Shown: piece after piece, positions 52,996 to 61,684 of the stretch
Layout of the letters: each line of letters starts with the position of its first letter
Numbering within the stretch: the stretch's first letter is position 1
NCBI RefSeq assembly: GCF_018860245.1
Contig: NZ_JAHKPD010000018.1
Coordinates: 124,001 to 188,000, forward strand
Reading direction: 5' to 3'
From: Pseudotamlana agarivorans
GTDB taxonomy: Bacteria > Bacteroidota > Bacteroidia > Flavobacteriales > Flavobacteriaceae
DNA length: 64,000 nucleotides
Program-made: the position numbers and the translations under genes
The notes under the pieces: model-generated
Seen by the model: only the letters and a program-made list of their open reading frames with translations
What the model was told of the DNA's origin: nothing
Database searches by the model: none

Positions 52996-54453
52996 ATGAA
53001 CATAAAAACCCTAAGAGCACTCAAAGCATCAGGATATAAGAGTCAGTCGATAAAAGATGAATTACGACACAATCTTATTCAGAAAATAAAAAATAAAGAA
53101 ACCACTTTTGAAGGGGTTCATGGTTATGAAAACACGGTGATTCCCGAATTGGAACGTGCTATTTTATCGCGGCATAATATTAATTTGTTAGGACTACGCG
53201 GACAAGCAAAAACGCGTTTAGCGCGTTTGATGCTAAATCTTTTAGATGAGTATATTCCCTATGTTGAAGGTTCAGAAATTAACGACGATCCTTTGCAACC
53301 TATTTCAAGATTTGCCATAGAACTGATAAAAGAAAAAGGCGACGATACGCCCATCGCTTGGTTACACCGAAGCGAACGCTTTGCCGAAAAACTAGCCACG
53401 CCCGATGTGACGGTAGCTGACCTTATCGGTGATGTAGATCCGATAAAGGCGGCCAATTTAAAATTAAGTTATGCCGATGATCGTGTGATTCACTATGGCA
53501 TGATTCCTCGGGCAAACCGTTGCATCTTTGTTATTAATGAATTGCCAGATTTACAAGCCCGTATTCAAGTGGCGCTATTCAATATATTACAAGAAGGGGA
53601 TATTCAAATTCGAGGCTTTAAACTGCGTTTGCCTTTAGATATTCAGTTTTTGTTTACGGCCAACCCTGAAGATTATACCAATAGAGGAAGTATCGTAACA
53701 CCTTTAAAAGATAGAATTGGTTCGCAAATTTTAACGCATTACCCAATCAATATTGAAACAGCAAGACAAATTACTCAGCAAGAAGCAAAATTGGTAGAGG
53801 CACAAAAAGCTACTGTAGTCGTTCCAGATTTAGCGCGCGATTTGTTAGAGCAAATTGTTTTTGAAGCCCGTGAAAGTGAATATATTGATGCAAAAAGTGG
53901 TGTTAGTGCGCGTTTAAGTATTACGGCCTTAGAGAATTTATTAAGTACTGCAGAGCGTCGTGCTTTACTGGCAGGCGATGAACAAACAACGGTGCGTTTA
54001 TCAGATTTTGTTGGAATCATTCCGTCTATAACAGGTAAGGTAGAATTGGTTTACGAAGGAGAGCAGGAAGGTGCAGCATTGGTAGCTTATAATTTAATAG
54101 GTGAGGCTGTAAAAACCTTGTTTGTTGAATATTTTCCGGAAATTGAAAAGCTTCAAAAGCAAGAAGACGACGGGGAATACGACGATATTATATCTTGGTT
54201 TTTTAATGAAAAGGAAGGTTTTGAGTTGTTAGACGATGCTAGAGATAAAGACTATAAAAGCTTGTTAAGCGCTATCACACCTTTGGATGATTTATTAGGG
54301 AAACATCAACCCAATCTTGCTTCTGAAGATCGTTATTTTGTGAAAGAATTTGTGCTTTGGGCGTTGGTTGAATTTAAACAACTTAGTAAGCACAGGTTTA
54401 TAGAAGGGTTTCAGTTTAAAGATCCGTATGGAAGTTTTATAAGTGGTATTTAA
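52996..54453 (+). CDS. MoxR/ChlI-like AAA ATPase
   Basis: A 485-residue AAA protein. Walker A is modified to LLGLRGQAKTRLARL (about residues 63-77; GxRGxxKT). CIFVINELPDLQARIQVAL contains a Walker B-like strand (about 177-195), and FLFTANPEDYTNRGSIVTPLKDRIG holds sensor 1 and the arginine finger. This resembles the ATPase of magnesium chelatase. It likely works with the VWA protein upstream as a chaperone-like machine; the client is unknown. Confidence 0.85.
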   Translation: MNIKTLRALKASGYKSQSIKDELRHNLIQKIKNKETTFEGVHGYENTVIPELERAILSRHNINLLGLRGQAKTRLARLMLNLLDEYIPYVEGSEINDDPLQPISRFAIELIKEKGDDTPIAWLHRSERFAEKLATPDVTVADLIGDVDPIKAANLKLSYADDRVIHYGMIPRANRCIFVINELPDLQARIQVALFNILQEGDIQIRGFKLRLPLDIQFLFTANPEDYTNRGSIVTPLKDRIGSQILTHYPINIETARQITQQEAKLVEAQKATVVVPDLARDLLEQIVFEARESEYIDAKSGVSARLSITALENLLSTAERRALLAGDEQTTVRLSDFVGIIPSITGKVELVYEGEQEGAALVAYNLIGEAVKTLFVEYFPEIEKLQKQEDDGEYDDIISWFFNEKEGFELLDDARDKDYKSLLSAITPLDDLLGKHQPNLASEDRYFVKEFVLWALVEFKQLSKHRFIEGFQFKDPYGSFISGI

Positions 54454-54686
54454 TCATTTTTAGTGGTCATTCTCATATTCATGGTATAAAGGGCTTATAT
54501 TTTTAATTATATATTTTCAGCTATGTAATATTTTTATTTCAACAAAAATAAATTCAGTAGTTCACATCCTATTTGATAGAGGACGGTTTTGTGGCTTTTT
54601 TTGGTTAATTTAAGCCAATAAACATGTTTTTTCGGTTGTTTTTGAGTTAAAACAGTCGAAAATGCTTAAAAACGTCTTTTTTATAT

Positions 54687-56768
54687 ATGGATACAAACCC
54701 TGTTAATAAGAGCACCATTAAGCTCTTGTCTTTCGATATTGACAACACGTTAATAGATTTTCACACTTACAAAAGTAATTTTCGTAAAATTTGGAATCAA
54801 TACAAATCATCAAGCGATGTTTTACTAACCTATAATACGGGGCGTCTCATAGATGATGTTTTAAACCTCATAAAAAACAAGGTTTTACCAGAACCAGATT
54901 ATATTATTTCTGGCGTAGGAACGCACATTTATAATTTTAAAACCAAAAGCGTTGTTAAGGAGTTTAATGATGTTTTGGATGACGGCTGGAATTTAGAAGC
55001 TGTTGAAAAAGTTATAAAAGGCATCACACACCCCATAAGTGATCAGCCATCACGATTTCAGCATGCCTATAAAAGAAGCTACTTTTTTCATAATGCCACA
55101 CCAGCCTTAATTGAAAGTATTGAGCAAGATTTTATTAATGCCAATATGGATATTAATGTGGTGTATTCTGGAGAACAGTATTTGGATGTCTTACCAAAAT
55201 GGGCCAATAAAGGAAATGCACTACAATGGTTGCTACGAAATCTTGAAATAAAAACTTCTGAAATTATTGTGGCTGGCGATAGTGGAAACGATTCTGCCAT
55301 GTTCGATTTAAAAGAAGTTAAAGGCATCGTGGTGGCCAACGCACATGAAGAACTTTATGTTTACACCAAGCACCGTCAGGTTTATCATTCTGAAAAAGAA
55401 CAAGGCGATGGTGTTATTGAAGGTTTAGTATTTTATGGTGTGCTGCCCGAGGAAGCGAATACAGCTCCCAATATCGACCATACCGATGATTTTTTCATAC
55501 AGCGTGAGTTAAATAATTTAGCTTCGGAAGATGAGGATGAAAAAATAGCTTTAATTAAGGAGGGTTATGAAAAAGCTGTTGAAGCTTTAAAGAAAAACAT
55601 CACACCATTAGGTTTTTCAGCATGTTCTATTGAAGATAATGTGGCCCATGGTACCGATGAAAATTATTACAGTGTTTGGGCACGAGATGGTGCGATTACT
55701 GTAATTGGTTCATTACCGCTTATTCATGATGAAGAAATCCATAAATGCCAGCGTCAAACCCTTTTAACTTTATTAGAACACATTTCTAGAAATGGTCAAA
55801 TCCCATCCAATGTACGTATTAAAGACAATGTACCTGACTACTCTGGTGTAGGAGGGATTTGCTCTATTGATAGTGGTATTTGGGTAATTATTGCCTTGTA
55901 TGAATACGTAAATGTTACCAAAGACATTGAGTTTTTAAGAACCCATATTGAAGATATAAAGAAAACCATGAATTGGTTGGGCGCGCATGATAGTAATAAC
56001 GATGCGCTTTTAGAAATTCCTGAAGCTGGCGATTGGACCGATTTATTCGGAAGAAGTTATAATATTCTTTACGATGAAATACTATGGTACCGCTCTAATG
56101 TGTGTTTCGGACGCATGTTGGAAATGCTTGGCGATTCCGAACAGGCCGGAGAATACATCAGATGGTCGCAGGTGATTAAAAAGGAAATTGTTCAGAATTT
56201 CTGGCCTTCCACAAAACAACAAATGTTCAATTCGGTGTCTTTTGCCGAAAAACAATTCACTCTAGGAGATACGTCATATTTAATTGCACAAACCACACCT
56301 TTCGATTTTAGCTGGCGCTGTGATACCCTAGGGAATATTCTAGCTTTCTTACATGGTACGGTAGATGCGGAAAAAGCACATCAAACCTTTCGTTTTATGT
56401 TAGGGGTTGGTGTTAACGATCCGTTTCCTGTCGCCAATGTGTATCCTGTAGTAATGCCTGGAGATCCCGATTGGCGTCCCTACTACACAGTAAATCTTTT
56501 AAACTTACCTAATCATTACCATAATGGTGGTATTTGGCCTTTTGTTGGCGGGTTTTGGGTGAAATTCGTTAATAAACTGGGTCAGCGTGAAGTGGCGATT
56601 TCAGAATTGTATAAACTCGCTTTAATCAATAAAGAAGGCATTAACGAAGCATGGGAGTTTACAGAATGGGCACACGGAACCACCGGAAAACCTATGGGGA
56701 AAGCCTATCAAGCTTGGTCTGCAGCACAGTACATATCAGCTTGTCACGATTTAAAAATAACTAAGTAA
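54687..56768 (+). CDS. Fusion of HAD sugar phosphatase and GH100-like glycosidase
   Basis: A 693-residue two-domain protein. Residues 10-255 are a HAD-IIB phosphatase of the sucrose-phosphate-phosphatase group (LLSFDIDNTLI, VAGDSGNDSAMF). Residues about 280-690 are an (alpha/alpha)6 glycosidase domain with YYSVWARDGAITVIGSL, CSIDSGIWVIIALYEY, GDWTDLFGRS and HYHNGGIWPFVGG, closest to neutral/alkaline invertases (GH100) or glycogen-debranching relatives. With the next two genes it suggests making and cleaving sucrose or a similar disaccharide. Having opposing activities on one chain is notable. The 233 nt upstream contain no gene. Confidence 0.8.
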   Translation: MDTNPVNKSTIKLLSFDIDNTLIDFHTYKSNFRKIWNQYKSSSDVLLTYNTGRLIDDVLNLIKNKVLPEPDYIISGVGTHIYNFKTKSVVKEFNDVLDDGWNLEAVEKVIKGITHPISDQPSRFQHAYKRSYFFHNATPALIESIEQDFINANMDINVVYSGEQYLDVLPKWANKGNALQWLLRNLEIKTSEIIVAGDSGNDSAMFDLKEVKGIVVANAHEELYVYTKHRQVYHSEKEQGDGVIEGLVFYGVLPEEANTAPNIDHTDDFFIQRELNNLASEDEDEKIALIKEGYEKAVEALKKNITPLGFSACSIEDNVAHGTDENYYSVWARDGAITVIGSLPLIHDEEIHKCQRQTLLTLLEHISRNGQIPSNVRIKDNVPDYSGVGGICSIDSGIWVIIALYEYVNVTKDIEFLRTHIEDIKKTMNWLGAHDSNNDALLEIPEAGDWTDLFGRSYNILYDEILWYRSNVCFGRMLEMLGDSEQAGEYIRWSQVIKKEIVQNFWPSTKQQMFNSVSFAEKQFTLGDTSYLIAQTTPFDFSWRCDTLGNILAFLHGTVDAEKAHQTFRFMLGVGVNDPFPVANVYPVVMPGDPDWRPYYTVNLLNLPNHYHNGGIWPFVGGFWVKFVNKLGQREVAISELYKLALINKEGINEAWEFTEWAHGTTGKPMGKAYQAWSAAQYISACHDLKITK

Positions 56769-56787
56769 TAACTAAAATATAGAATAC

Positions 56788-58062
56788 ATGAAGTCAATTT
56801 TAATGATCTCGTTGCACGGTTACGTTGCAGCACAACCAGAATTAGGAAAACCAGATACCGGCGGACAAGTAGTTTATGTTTTAGAACTCGCCGAGCGCTT
56901 TAGTCGTTTAGGACGTAATGTGGATTTAGTAACGCGTCAGTTTGAAGATCAGCCTGAATATGATGAGGTTAATGAAAATTATAATGTTTGGCGTATCCCT
57001 TTCGGTGGAAAAAAATTCATTCGAAAAGAAGATATGCACGATCATCTGAAAGCCTTTGTGACCAATACTTTAGCGGCGATTAAAAAAGAACGTAAAAAAT
57101 ACGATATCGTGTATTCTCATTATTGGGATGCTGGATGGGCCGGACAAAAAATTGCTGAAGAATTAGGGATTTCACACGTGCACACACCGCACTCCTTAGG
57201 GTGGTGGAAACAACACTCTATGGGGAGTGATATGGATGAAGATAAAATGGAGAAAACTTACCGTTTTAAAGAGCGTATTCGAAAAGAGTATTTCGTATAT
57301 CAAATGTGTAATTACGTGATTGCAACGACCTTACCACAGGTAGATTTGTTAACTCAGCAATATGATGTTTTAGCTCGTAATTGTGGTATGATCCCTCCTG
57401 GTATTGATGAAAACCGCTTTTATCCAGTTCCAACCAAGGAGAATGATAAAATCCGACAAAAATACGATATCCACCCTACTGATATTTTGGCACTCGGCCG
57501 TATGGCGCATAACAAAGGTTACGATTTATTAATTAAAGCGCTACCAACTGTTTTTGAACTTTGTCCTGAAGCACGGTTAGTCGCTGCTATTGGCGGTGAT
57601 TCTAAACAGGATCAACAAGGGGTTGAAAAACTACTTAAGTTAGCCACAGATTTGGGGGTTGCAGATAAAATTAAATGGAAAAATTATATTGCCGATGAAG
57701 ATTTAGCAAACGTTTACCGTTCGGCAAACATATTTGCTATGCCTTCCAGGTATGAACCTTTCGGAATGGTAGCTATTGAAGCCATGGCCTGCGGAACACC
57801 AAGTGTGGTGACCGTTCATGGCGGACTTTATGATTTGATTGATTTTGGTAATCAAGCTTTGTTTGCCGATCCGCATCGTCCGGTTGAATTTGGAGCGATG
57901 ATGTCAATGCCATTATTATATCCGAATTTAAGAAACGAACTGTCTGTGGAAGGCGCGCGTTTTGCACGACGTAATTTTGGATGGACCGGTATCGCGAAAC
58001 GTATTTTAGAGATCTTTAAAAATTCTATTAATCAACAAACTATGGAATCGAATATTTATTAA
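56788..58062 (+). CDS. GT4 glycosyltransferase, sucrose-phosphate-synthase-like
   Basis: A 424-residue retaining GT-B enzyme. LHGYVAAQPELGKPDTGGQ followed by VVYVLELA is the hallmark N-terminus of sucrose-phosphate and mannosylfructose-phosphate synthases. The donor side has ALGRMAHNKGYDLLIKALP and PSRYEPFGMVAIEAMACGTP with the E-x7-E motif. It should join a nucleotide sugar to fructose-6-phosphate. Whether glucose (sucrose) or mannose is transferred cannot be read here. It follows the phosphatase fusion by 19 nt. Confidence 0.88.
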   Translation: MKSILMISLHGYVAAQPELGKPDTGGQVVYVLELAERFSRLGRNVDLVTRQFEDQPEYDEVNENYNVWRIPFGGKKFIRKEDMHDHLKAFVTNTLAAIKKERKKYDIVYSHYWDAGWAGQKIAEELGISHVHTPHSLGWWKQHSMGSDMDEDKMEKTYRFKERIRKEYFVYQMCNYVIATTLPQVDLLTQQYDVLARNCGMIPPGIDENRFYPVPTKENDKIRQKYDIHPTDILALGRMAHNKGYDLLIKALPTVFELCPEARLVAAIGGDSKQDQQGVEKLLKLATDLGVADKIKWKNYIADEDLANVYRSANIFAMPSRYEPFGMVAIEAMACGTPSVVTVHGGLYDLIDFGNQALFADPHRPVEFGAMMSMPLLYPNLRNELSVEGARFARRNFGWTGIAKRILEIFKNSINQQTMESNIY

Positions 58063-58407
58063 AAAATAATAATTGAGCTTGTAAACCGCGAATAAATTTA
58101 TAGTCACGGTGTTCGAGCGGAGTCGAGAACATTGAAGCTATAAAACTGAATTTAATATCGACTCTACTATCATTGAGTGATAAGACCCTTCAGGTTTTTG
58201 AAACCTTCAAGGTCTACAAGCCAAAAATTAAATCAAATCAATATCACCGTTTCACATAATTTTTGTAGTAGGTCTCGGTCTGATGCCTAACCTAATGCTT
58301 ATTTTTATTGGCTTATAAATTCCTGATTTTAGAAAACAATTAAAGAAATAATAAAGATGACATGCTGAAGCAAATTCAGCATAACGAAAACTATTAAAAA
58401 TTAAGAC
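58063..58407. repeat. Intergenic region with several dispersed repeats
   Basis: No gene is seen in 345 nt. GTTCGAGCGGAGTCGAGAAC near 58110 is an inverted repeat. At 58183-58215 AGACCCTTCAGGTTT and AAACCTTCAAGGTCT form a stem related to the terminator-like hairpin at 59602. Near 58366 ATGCTGAAGCAAATTCAGCAT is a perfect 8-bp hairpin similar to the repeats at 7490 and 34705. Confidence 0.6.
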
Positions 58408-59292
58408 ATGTCCAATATTGTTTGTTTTGGAGAAGTACTCTGGGATGTTTTTCCAGAGCATAAAAAAATAGGAGGCGCACCATTAAATGTAGCTTTAAGA
58501 TTGGCGTCGTTTGAACATAACGTTTCGATGATTAGTGCTGTTGGTCATGATGAGCTTGGTACGACTTTGTTGAAATTTATTGAAGAAAATAATATAAATA
58601 CAGTGCATGTTCAAAAGTTAGAAGACTTTAAAACTGGAGATGTTCAAGTGGTTTTAAGCGATAAAGGTTCGGCAAGTTACACCATTGAATATCCGCGGGC
58701 TTGGGATAAAATCACCGTGGAGGATGATGCCGTTTTAACCGTTAAAAATGCAGATGCTTTTGTTTTTGGTAGTTTAGCCACTCGTGATGCCGTGTCAAAA
58801 CAAACACTTTATAATTTTATCGAATTGGCTTCATATAAAATTTTCGACCTTAATTTGCGTCCGCCATTTTATAACATCGATATTTTAGAGTATCTCATGA
58901 ATAAAGCAGATTTTATTAAGTTTAACGACGATGAGCTTTTTGAAGTGAGCGCTTATCTAGGGTCTAAATTCAACGGGTTGGAACAAAATTTAATGTTTAT
59001 TGCTGAAGAAACAAACACGAAGCATATTTGTGTCACCAAAGGTTCGCATGGTGCTGTTTTGTTATACGATAACCAATTGTATTACAATAGTGGCTACCAA
59101 ATAGAAGTGAAAGATACGGTTGGTGCAGGCGATTCTTTTTTAGCATCGCTAGTGAGTCAGCTATTAAATAATGTAGAACCGCAAATGGCTATTAACTTTG
59201 CAAGTGCGGTTGGTGCGCTTGTCGCGGAAAGAGAGGGCGCCAACCCTAAGTTGTCTACTTTTGATATTGAGACGTTTATCAATCCGAAGTAG
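58408..59292 (+). CDS. PfkB-family sugar kinase, probable fructokinase
   Basis: A 294-residue kinase. GGAPLNVALRLASFEHNVSM (about residues 22-41) is the PfkB signature 1 region, and VKDTVGAGDSFLASLVSQLL (about 234-253) contains the catalytic Asp and anion hole (GAGD). CVTKGSHGAVLL is also typical. It would phosphorylate fructose released by the glycosidase encoded upstream, returning it to fructose-6-phosphate for the synthase. A repeat-filled spacer separates it from the GT4 gene, so it may be less tightly coupled. Confidence 0.9.
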   Translation: MSNIVCFGEVLWDVFPEHKKIGGAPLNVALRLASFEHNVSMISAVGHDELGTTLLKFIEENNINTVHVQKLEDFKTGDVQVVLSDKGSASYTIEYPRAWDKITVEDDAVLTVKNADAFVFGSLATRDAVSKQTLYNFIELASYKIFDLNLRPPFYNIDILEYLMNKADFIKFNDDELFEVSAYLGSKFNGLEQNLMFIAEETNTKHICVTKGSHGAVLLYDNQLYYNSGYQIEVKDTVGAGDSFLASLVSQLLNNVEPQMAINFASAVGALVAEREGANPKLSTFDIETFINPK

Positions 59293-59755
59293 CTGCTTAG
59301 TTATAAGGCTGAGGTTACAACTAAAAAATATTATTACCCAGAGAATTACAGAGGATTTCACAGAGGCGCGCTAAGCTTTCTTTTTGACATGAATTTCACT
59401 AATGCTCACGAATTTTTACTTGCTACATCTTTGTGAATTAGCGTCTTCTCAAGAAATTATGTTAGTTTTTAGTTTTTGAAGCTTACTCTTGCGAGATTAT
59501 AACACGGAGATGTACAGAGGATATTACAGCGACTCACTCAGATTTTTTTTAGACACAGATTTCACAGATTTCACAGATTTTCACAGATGAAATGAATTTG
59601 CAGACCCTTCAGGTTTTTAAAACCTGAAGGGTCTTTTATCACTAAAAAATATTTTAATCCAGATGAATTCAGAATAGCCTAAAATCTATTTATTTAAACC
59701 AAAAAAGTCTGAACCGAAGTTCAGACTTTTTATATTATTAACTTGTGAAGAGAAA
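59293..59755. repeat. Intergenic region with dispersed repeats
   Basis: These 463 nt hold no gene. CAGAGGATTTCACAGAGG near 59350 and ACACGGAGATGTACAGAGG near 59500 are copies of one family, inverse to the copy near 51592. ACAGATTTCACAGATTTCAC near 59560 is a short tandem repeat. A strong hairpin lies at 59602-59637. Confidence 0.6.
59602..59637. terminator. Strong hairpin, probable terminator
   Basis: AGACCCTTCAGGTTTT (59602-59617) is exactly complementary to 59619-59634, followed by TTT. A stem this strong with a T-run can stop transcripts from the kinase gene. It also belongs to the dispersed GACCCTTCAGGTTT repeat family seen at 58183. Confidence 0.65.
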
Positions 59756-60184
59756 TTATTTGATCTCTACAAGCTCCAAATCGAATGTTAAATCTTGACC
59801 AGCTAAAGGGTGATTTGCATCAACGATGATGTATTCGTCATGTACTTCAGCAACTCTAAATTGAACTTCTCTACCATCTGGATCTTTAGACGCTAAGCCC
59901 ATACCAACTTCAGGAGCCATATCTTGAGGTAATTGTTCTTTTTTTACTTCATATAATAATTCTTGACGTACATCTCCGTAAGCTTCAGCAACAGGAATGT
60001 TAACTGTCTTTTTCTCGTTTACTTTCATGTCAATAATACCTGCTTCAAAACCAGGGATAAGCATGCCTTGACCTAGAGTTACTTCTAAAGGTTCTCTTTC
60101 TAAAGAGCTGTCAAAAACTTGACCATTTCCTAATTTCCCTGTGTAATGAACCTTTACGGTATCATTTTCTTTTACTTGACTCAT
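59756..60184 (-). CDS. FKBP-type peptidyl-prolyl isomerase (SlyD-like)
   Basis: A 142-residue isomerase. NDTVKVHYTGKLGNGQVFDS and GMLIPGFEAGIIDMKVNEKK are the FKBP core. The flap insert (about residues 65-120) and HPLAGQDLTFDLELVEI follow SlyD. It lacks the His-rich metal tail of E. coli SlyD. It speeds proline isomerisation and acts as a cytoplasmic chaperone. Confidence 0.93.
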   Translation of the reverse strand: MSQVKENDTVKVHYTGKLGNGQVFDSSLEREPLEVTLGQGMLIPGFEAGIIDMKVNEKKTVNIPVAEAYGDVRQELLYEVKKEQLPQDMAPEVGMGLASKDPDGREVQFRVAEVHDEYIIVDANHPLAGQDLTFDLELVEIK

Positions 60185-60220
60185 AAATAATTATGTTTAC
60201 TGTTTTAATAAATCGAAGGG

Positions 60221-60228
60221 CAAAGCTA
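60221..60228 (-). promoter_or_regulatory. -7 element of the FKBP gene promoter
   Basis: On the minus strand TAGCTTTG is an exact TAnnTTTG match 37 nt before the ATG. No clear -33 TTG at normal distance was found. Confidence 0.5.
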
Positions 60229-60347
60229 CAATTTATCAATTGAACGTCACAGTTTTATACGTTAAATACTGTTAATTGTTGACTTTGTGGTGCTTAGCTT
60301 TCTGTGGAAGACATTCCTAAGACCTTGTAGTCAAATAAATGAAAGTT

Positions 60348-60854
60348 TTAAAGTTTTGGATGTCTTACGGGGAATTCAACCACTTCTAAATTATCAATTT
60401 TACGTCCGTCTATTGTAAAGCGCAGCATGGTTCTCACTTTGTGAAACCCGTGCTTTCCAACAGCTCCAGGGTTCATATGAATTAAGTTCAGCTTTTTGTC
60501 TGGCATCACCTTAAGAATATGGGAGTGCCCACAAATGAATAAACGAGGTGGGTTGACTTTAATTTCATCTATAACTCTCACATTATATTTAGGTGGGTAG
60601 CCACCAATGTGGGTGATCCAAACATCAACACCTTCGCATATAAAACGATTGTGTTCTGGGAATTCTCCTCGAATTTCAGCGTCATCAATATTGCCATAAA
60701 CACCACGAAGCGGTTTCAACTTTTTAATGGCATCGGTGACTTCTAGATGACCTATATCACCAGCATGCCAAACTTCATCTGCTTGCTTTACATATTTTAA
60801 AATATCATCGTCAATATAGCTATGTGTATCGGAAAGCAATAGGATTTTTGTCAT
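60348..60854 (-). CDS. Metallophosphoesterase, YfcE/MJ0936 family
   Basis: A 168-residue phosphodiesterase. Metal ligands are in LLSDTHSYID (D8, H10), WHAGDIGH, GNIDD and ICGHSHILKV, with a final MNPGAVGKHG. It hydrolyses phosphodiesters in the cytoplasm; the physiological substrate is unknown. It is divergent from truA. Confidence 0.92.
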   Translation of the reverse strand: MTKILLLSDTHSYIDDDILKYVKQADEVWHAGDIGHLEVTDAIKKLKPLRGVYGNIDDAEIRGEFPEHNRFICEGVDVWITHIGGYPPKYNVRVIDEIKVNPPRLFICGHSHILKVMPDKKLNLIHMNPGAVGKHGFHKVRTMLRFTIDGRKIDNLEVVEFPVRHPKL

Positions 60855-60910
60855 GAAAATCTTTTAATATAGAATTAAGATGCAGACTTCTTAAGAAGCA
60901 TAAAACTGTC

Positions 60911-60918
60911 TATCTTTG
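60911..60918 (+). promoter_or_regulatory. -7 element of the truA operon
   Basis: TATCTTTG is an exact TAnnTTTG match 22 nt before the TTG start of truA, giving a short leader of about 15 nt. Confidence 0.55.
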
Positions 60919-60940
60919 TTATTGAACAAATGTATTAAAA

Positions 60941-61684
60941 TTGAGATATTTTTTAGAACTTTCTTATAATGGAAAACCTTATCATGGTTGGCAAAATCAG
61001 CCCAATGCTATTTCAGTGCAAGAGGTTTTAGAAAAAGCTTTAACCACTATTTTAGGTGAAGACATTTCAATAATGGGTGCAGGAAGAACCGATGCAGGGG
61101 TGCATGCCTCACAAATGTTTGCACATTTTGATTCCGATCTTGTTTTTGAAAACAGTCATTTACTTTATAAGCTCAACTCATATTTGCCAATCGATATTGC
61201 TGTTCATGATATTTTTAAAGTGAACGCAGAAGCGCACACACGTTTTAATGCGCTTAGTAGACAGTATTTGTATCGTATTACGACCAAGAAAAATGTGTTT
61301 AATTATGAAAGCACCTATTTTGTAAAGAAGCCATTGGATATTGATAAAATGAATGCCGCTTGTGAAATTCTGTTTGATTACACAGATTTTCAATGTTTTT
61401 CAAAAAGTAATACCGATGTGAAAACTTATAATTGTGACATCATGAAAGCGGAATGGTTCTATAAAGAAGAGGAACTTCATTTTGTGATTAAAGCAGATCG
61501 TTTTTTACGAAACATGGTGCGAGCGATTGTTGGCACTATGATTAACATCGGGTTGGGAAAAATGGAAGTTGAAACCTTGCATGATATCATCCAATCTAAA
61601 AGTAGGTGTGAAGCCGGGTTTTCGGTACCCGCACATGGCTTGTATTTAACACATATTGAATACCCAGTAGATATAAAACTTTAA
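60941..61684 (+). CDS. truA: tRNA pseudouridine(38-40) synthase
   Basis: A 247-residue TruA. The catalytic Asp is in GAGRTDAGVHASQM (about residues 46-59), and RFLRNMVRAIVGTMINIG is the conserved C-terminal motif. It modifies uridines 38-40 in tRNA anticodon arms. The start is a TTG: the protein should begin RYFLELSYNGKPYHGWQ, and no ATG is available in frame nearby. It abuts the next gene with no gap. Confidence 0.95.
   Translation: MRYFLELSYNGKPYHGWQNQPNAISVQEVLEKALTTILGEDISIMGAGRTDAGVHASQMFAHFDSDLVFENSHLLYKLNSYLPIDIAVHDIFKVNAEAHTRFNALSRQYLYRITTKKNVFNYESTYFVKKPLDIDKMNAACEILFDYTDFQCFSKSNTDVKTYNCDIMKAEWFYKEEELHFVIKADRFLRNMVRAIVGTMINIGLGKMEVETLHDIIQSKSRCEAGFSVPAHGLYLTHIEYPVDIKL

Noticed and set aside
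59540-59600. CRISPR-like short repeats (ACAGATTTC units)
   Set aside because: The units are too short and adjoining, with no unique spacers and no cas genes nearby.
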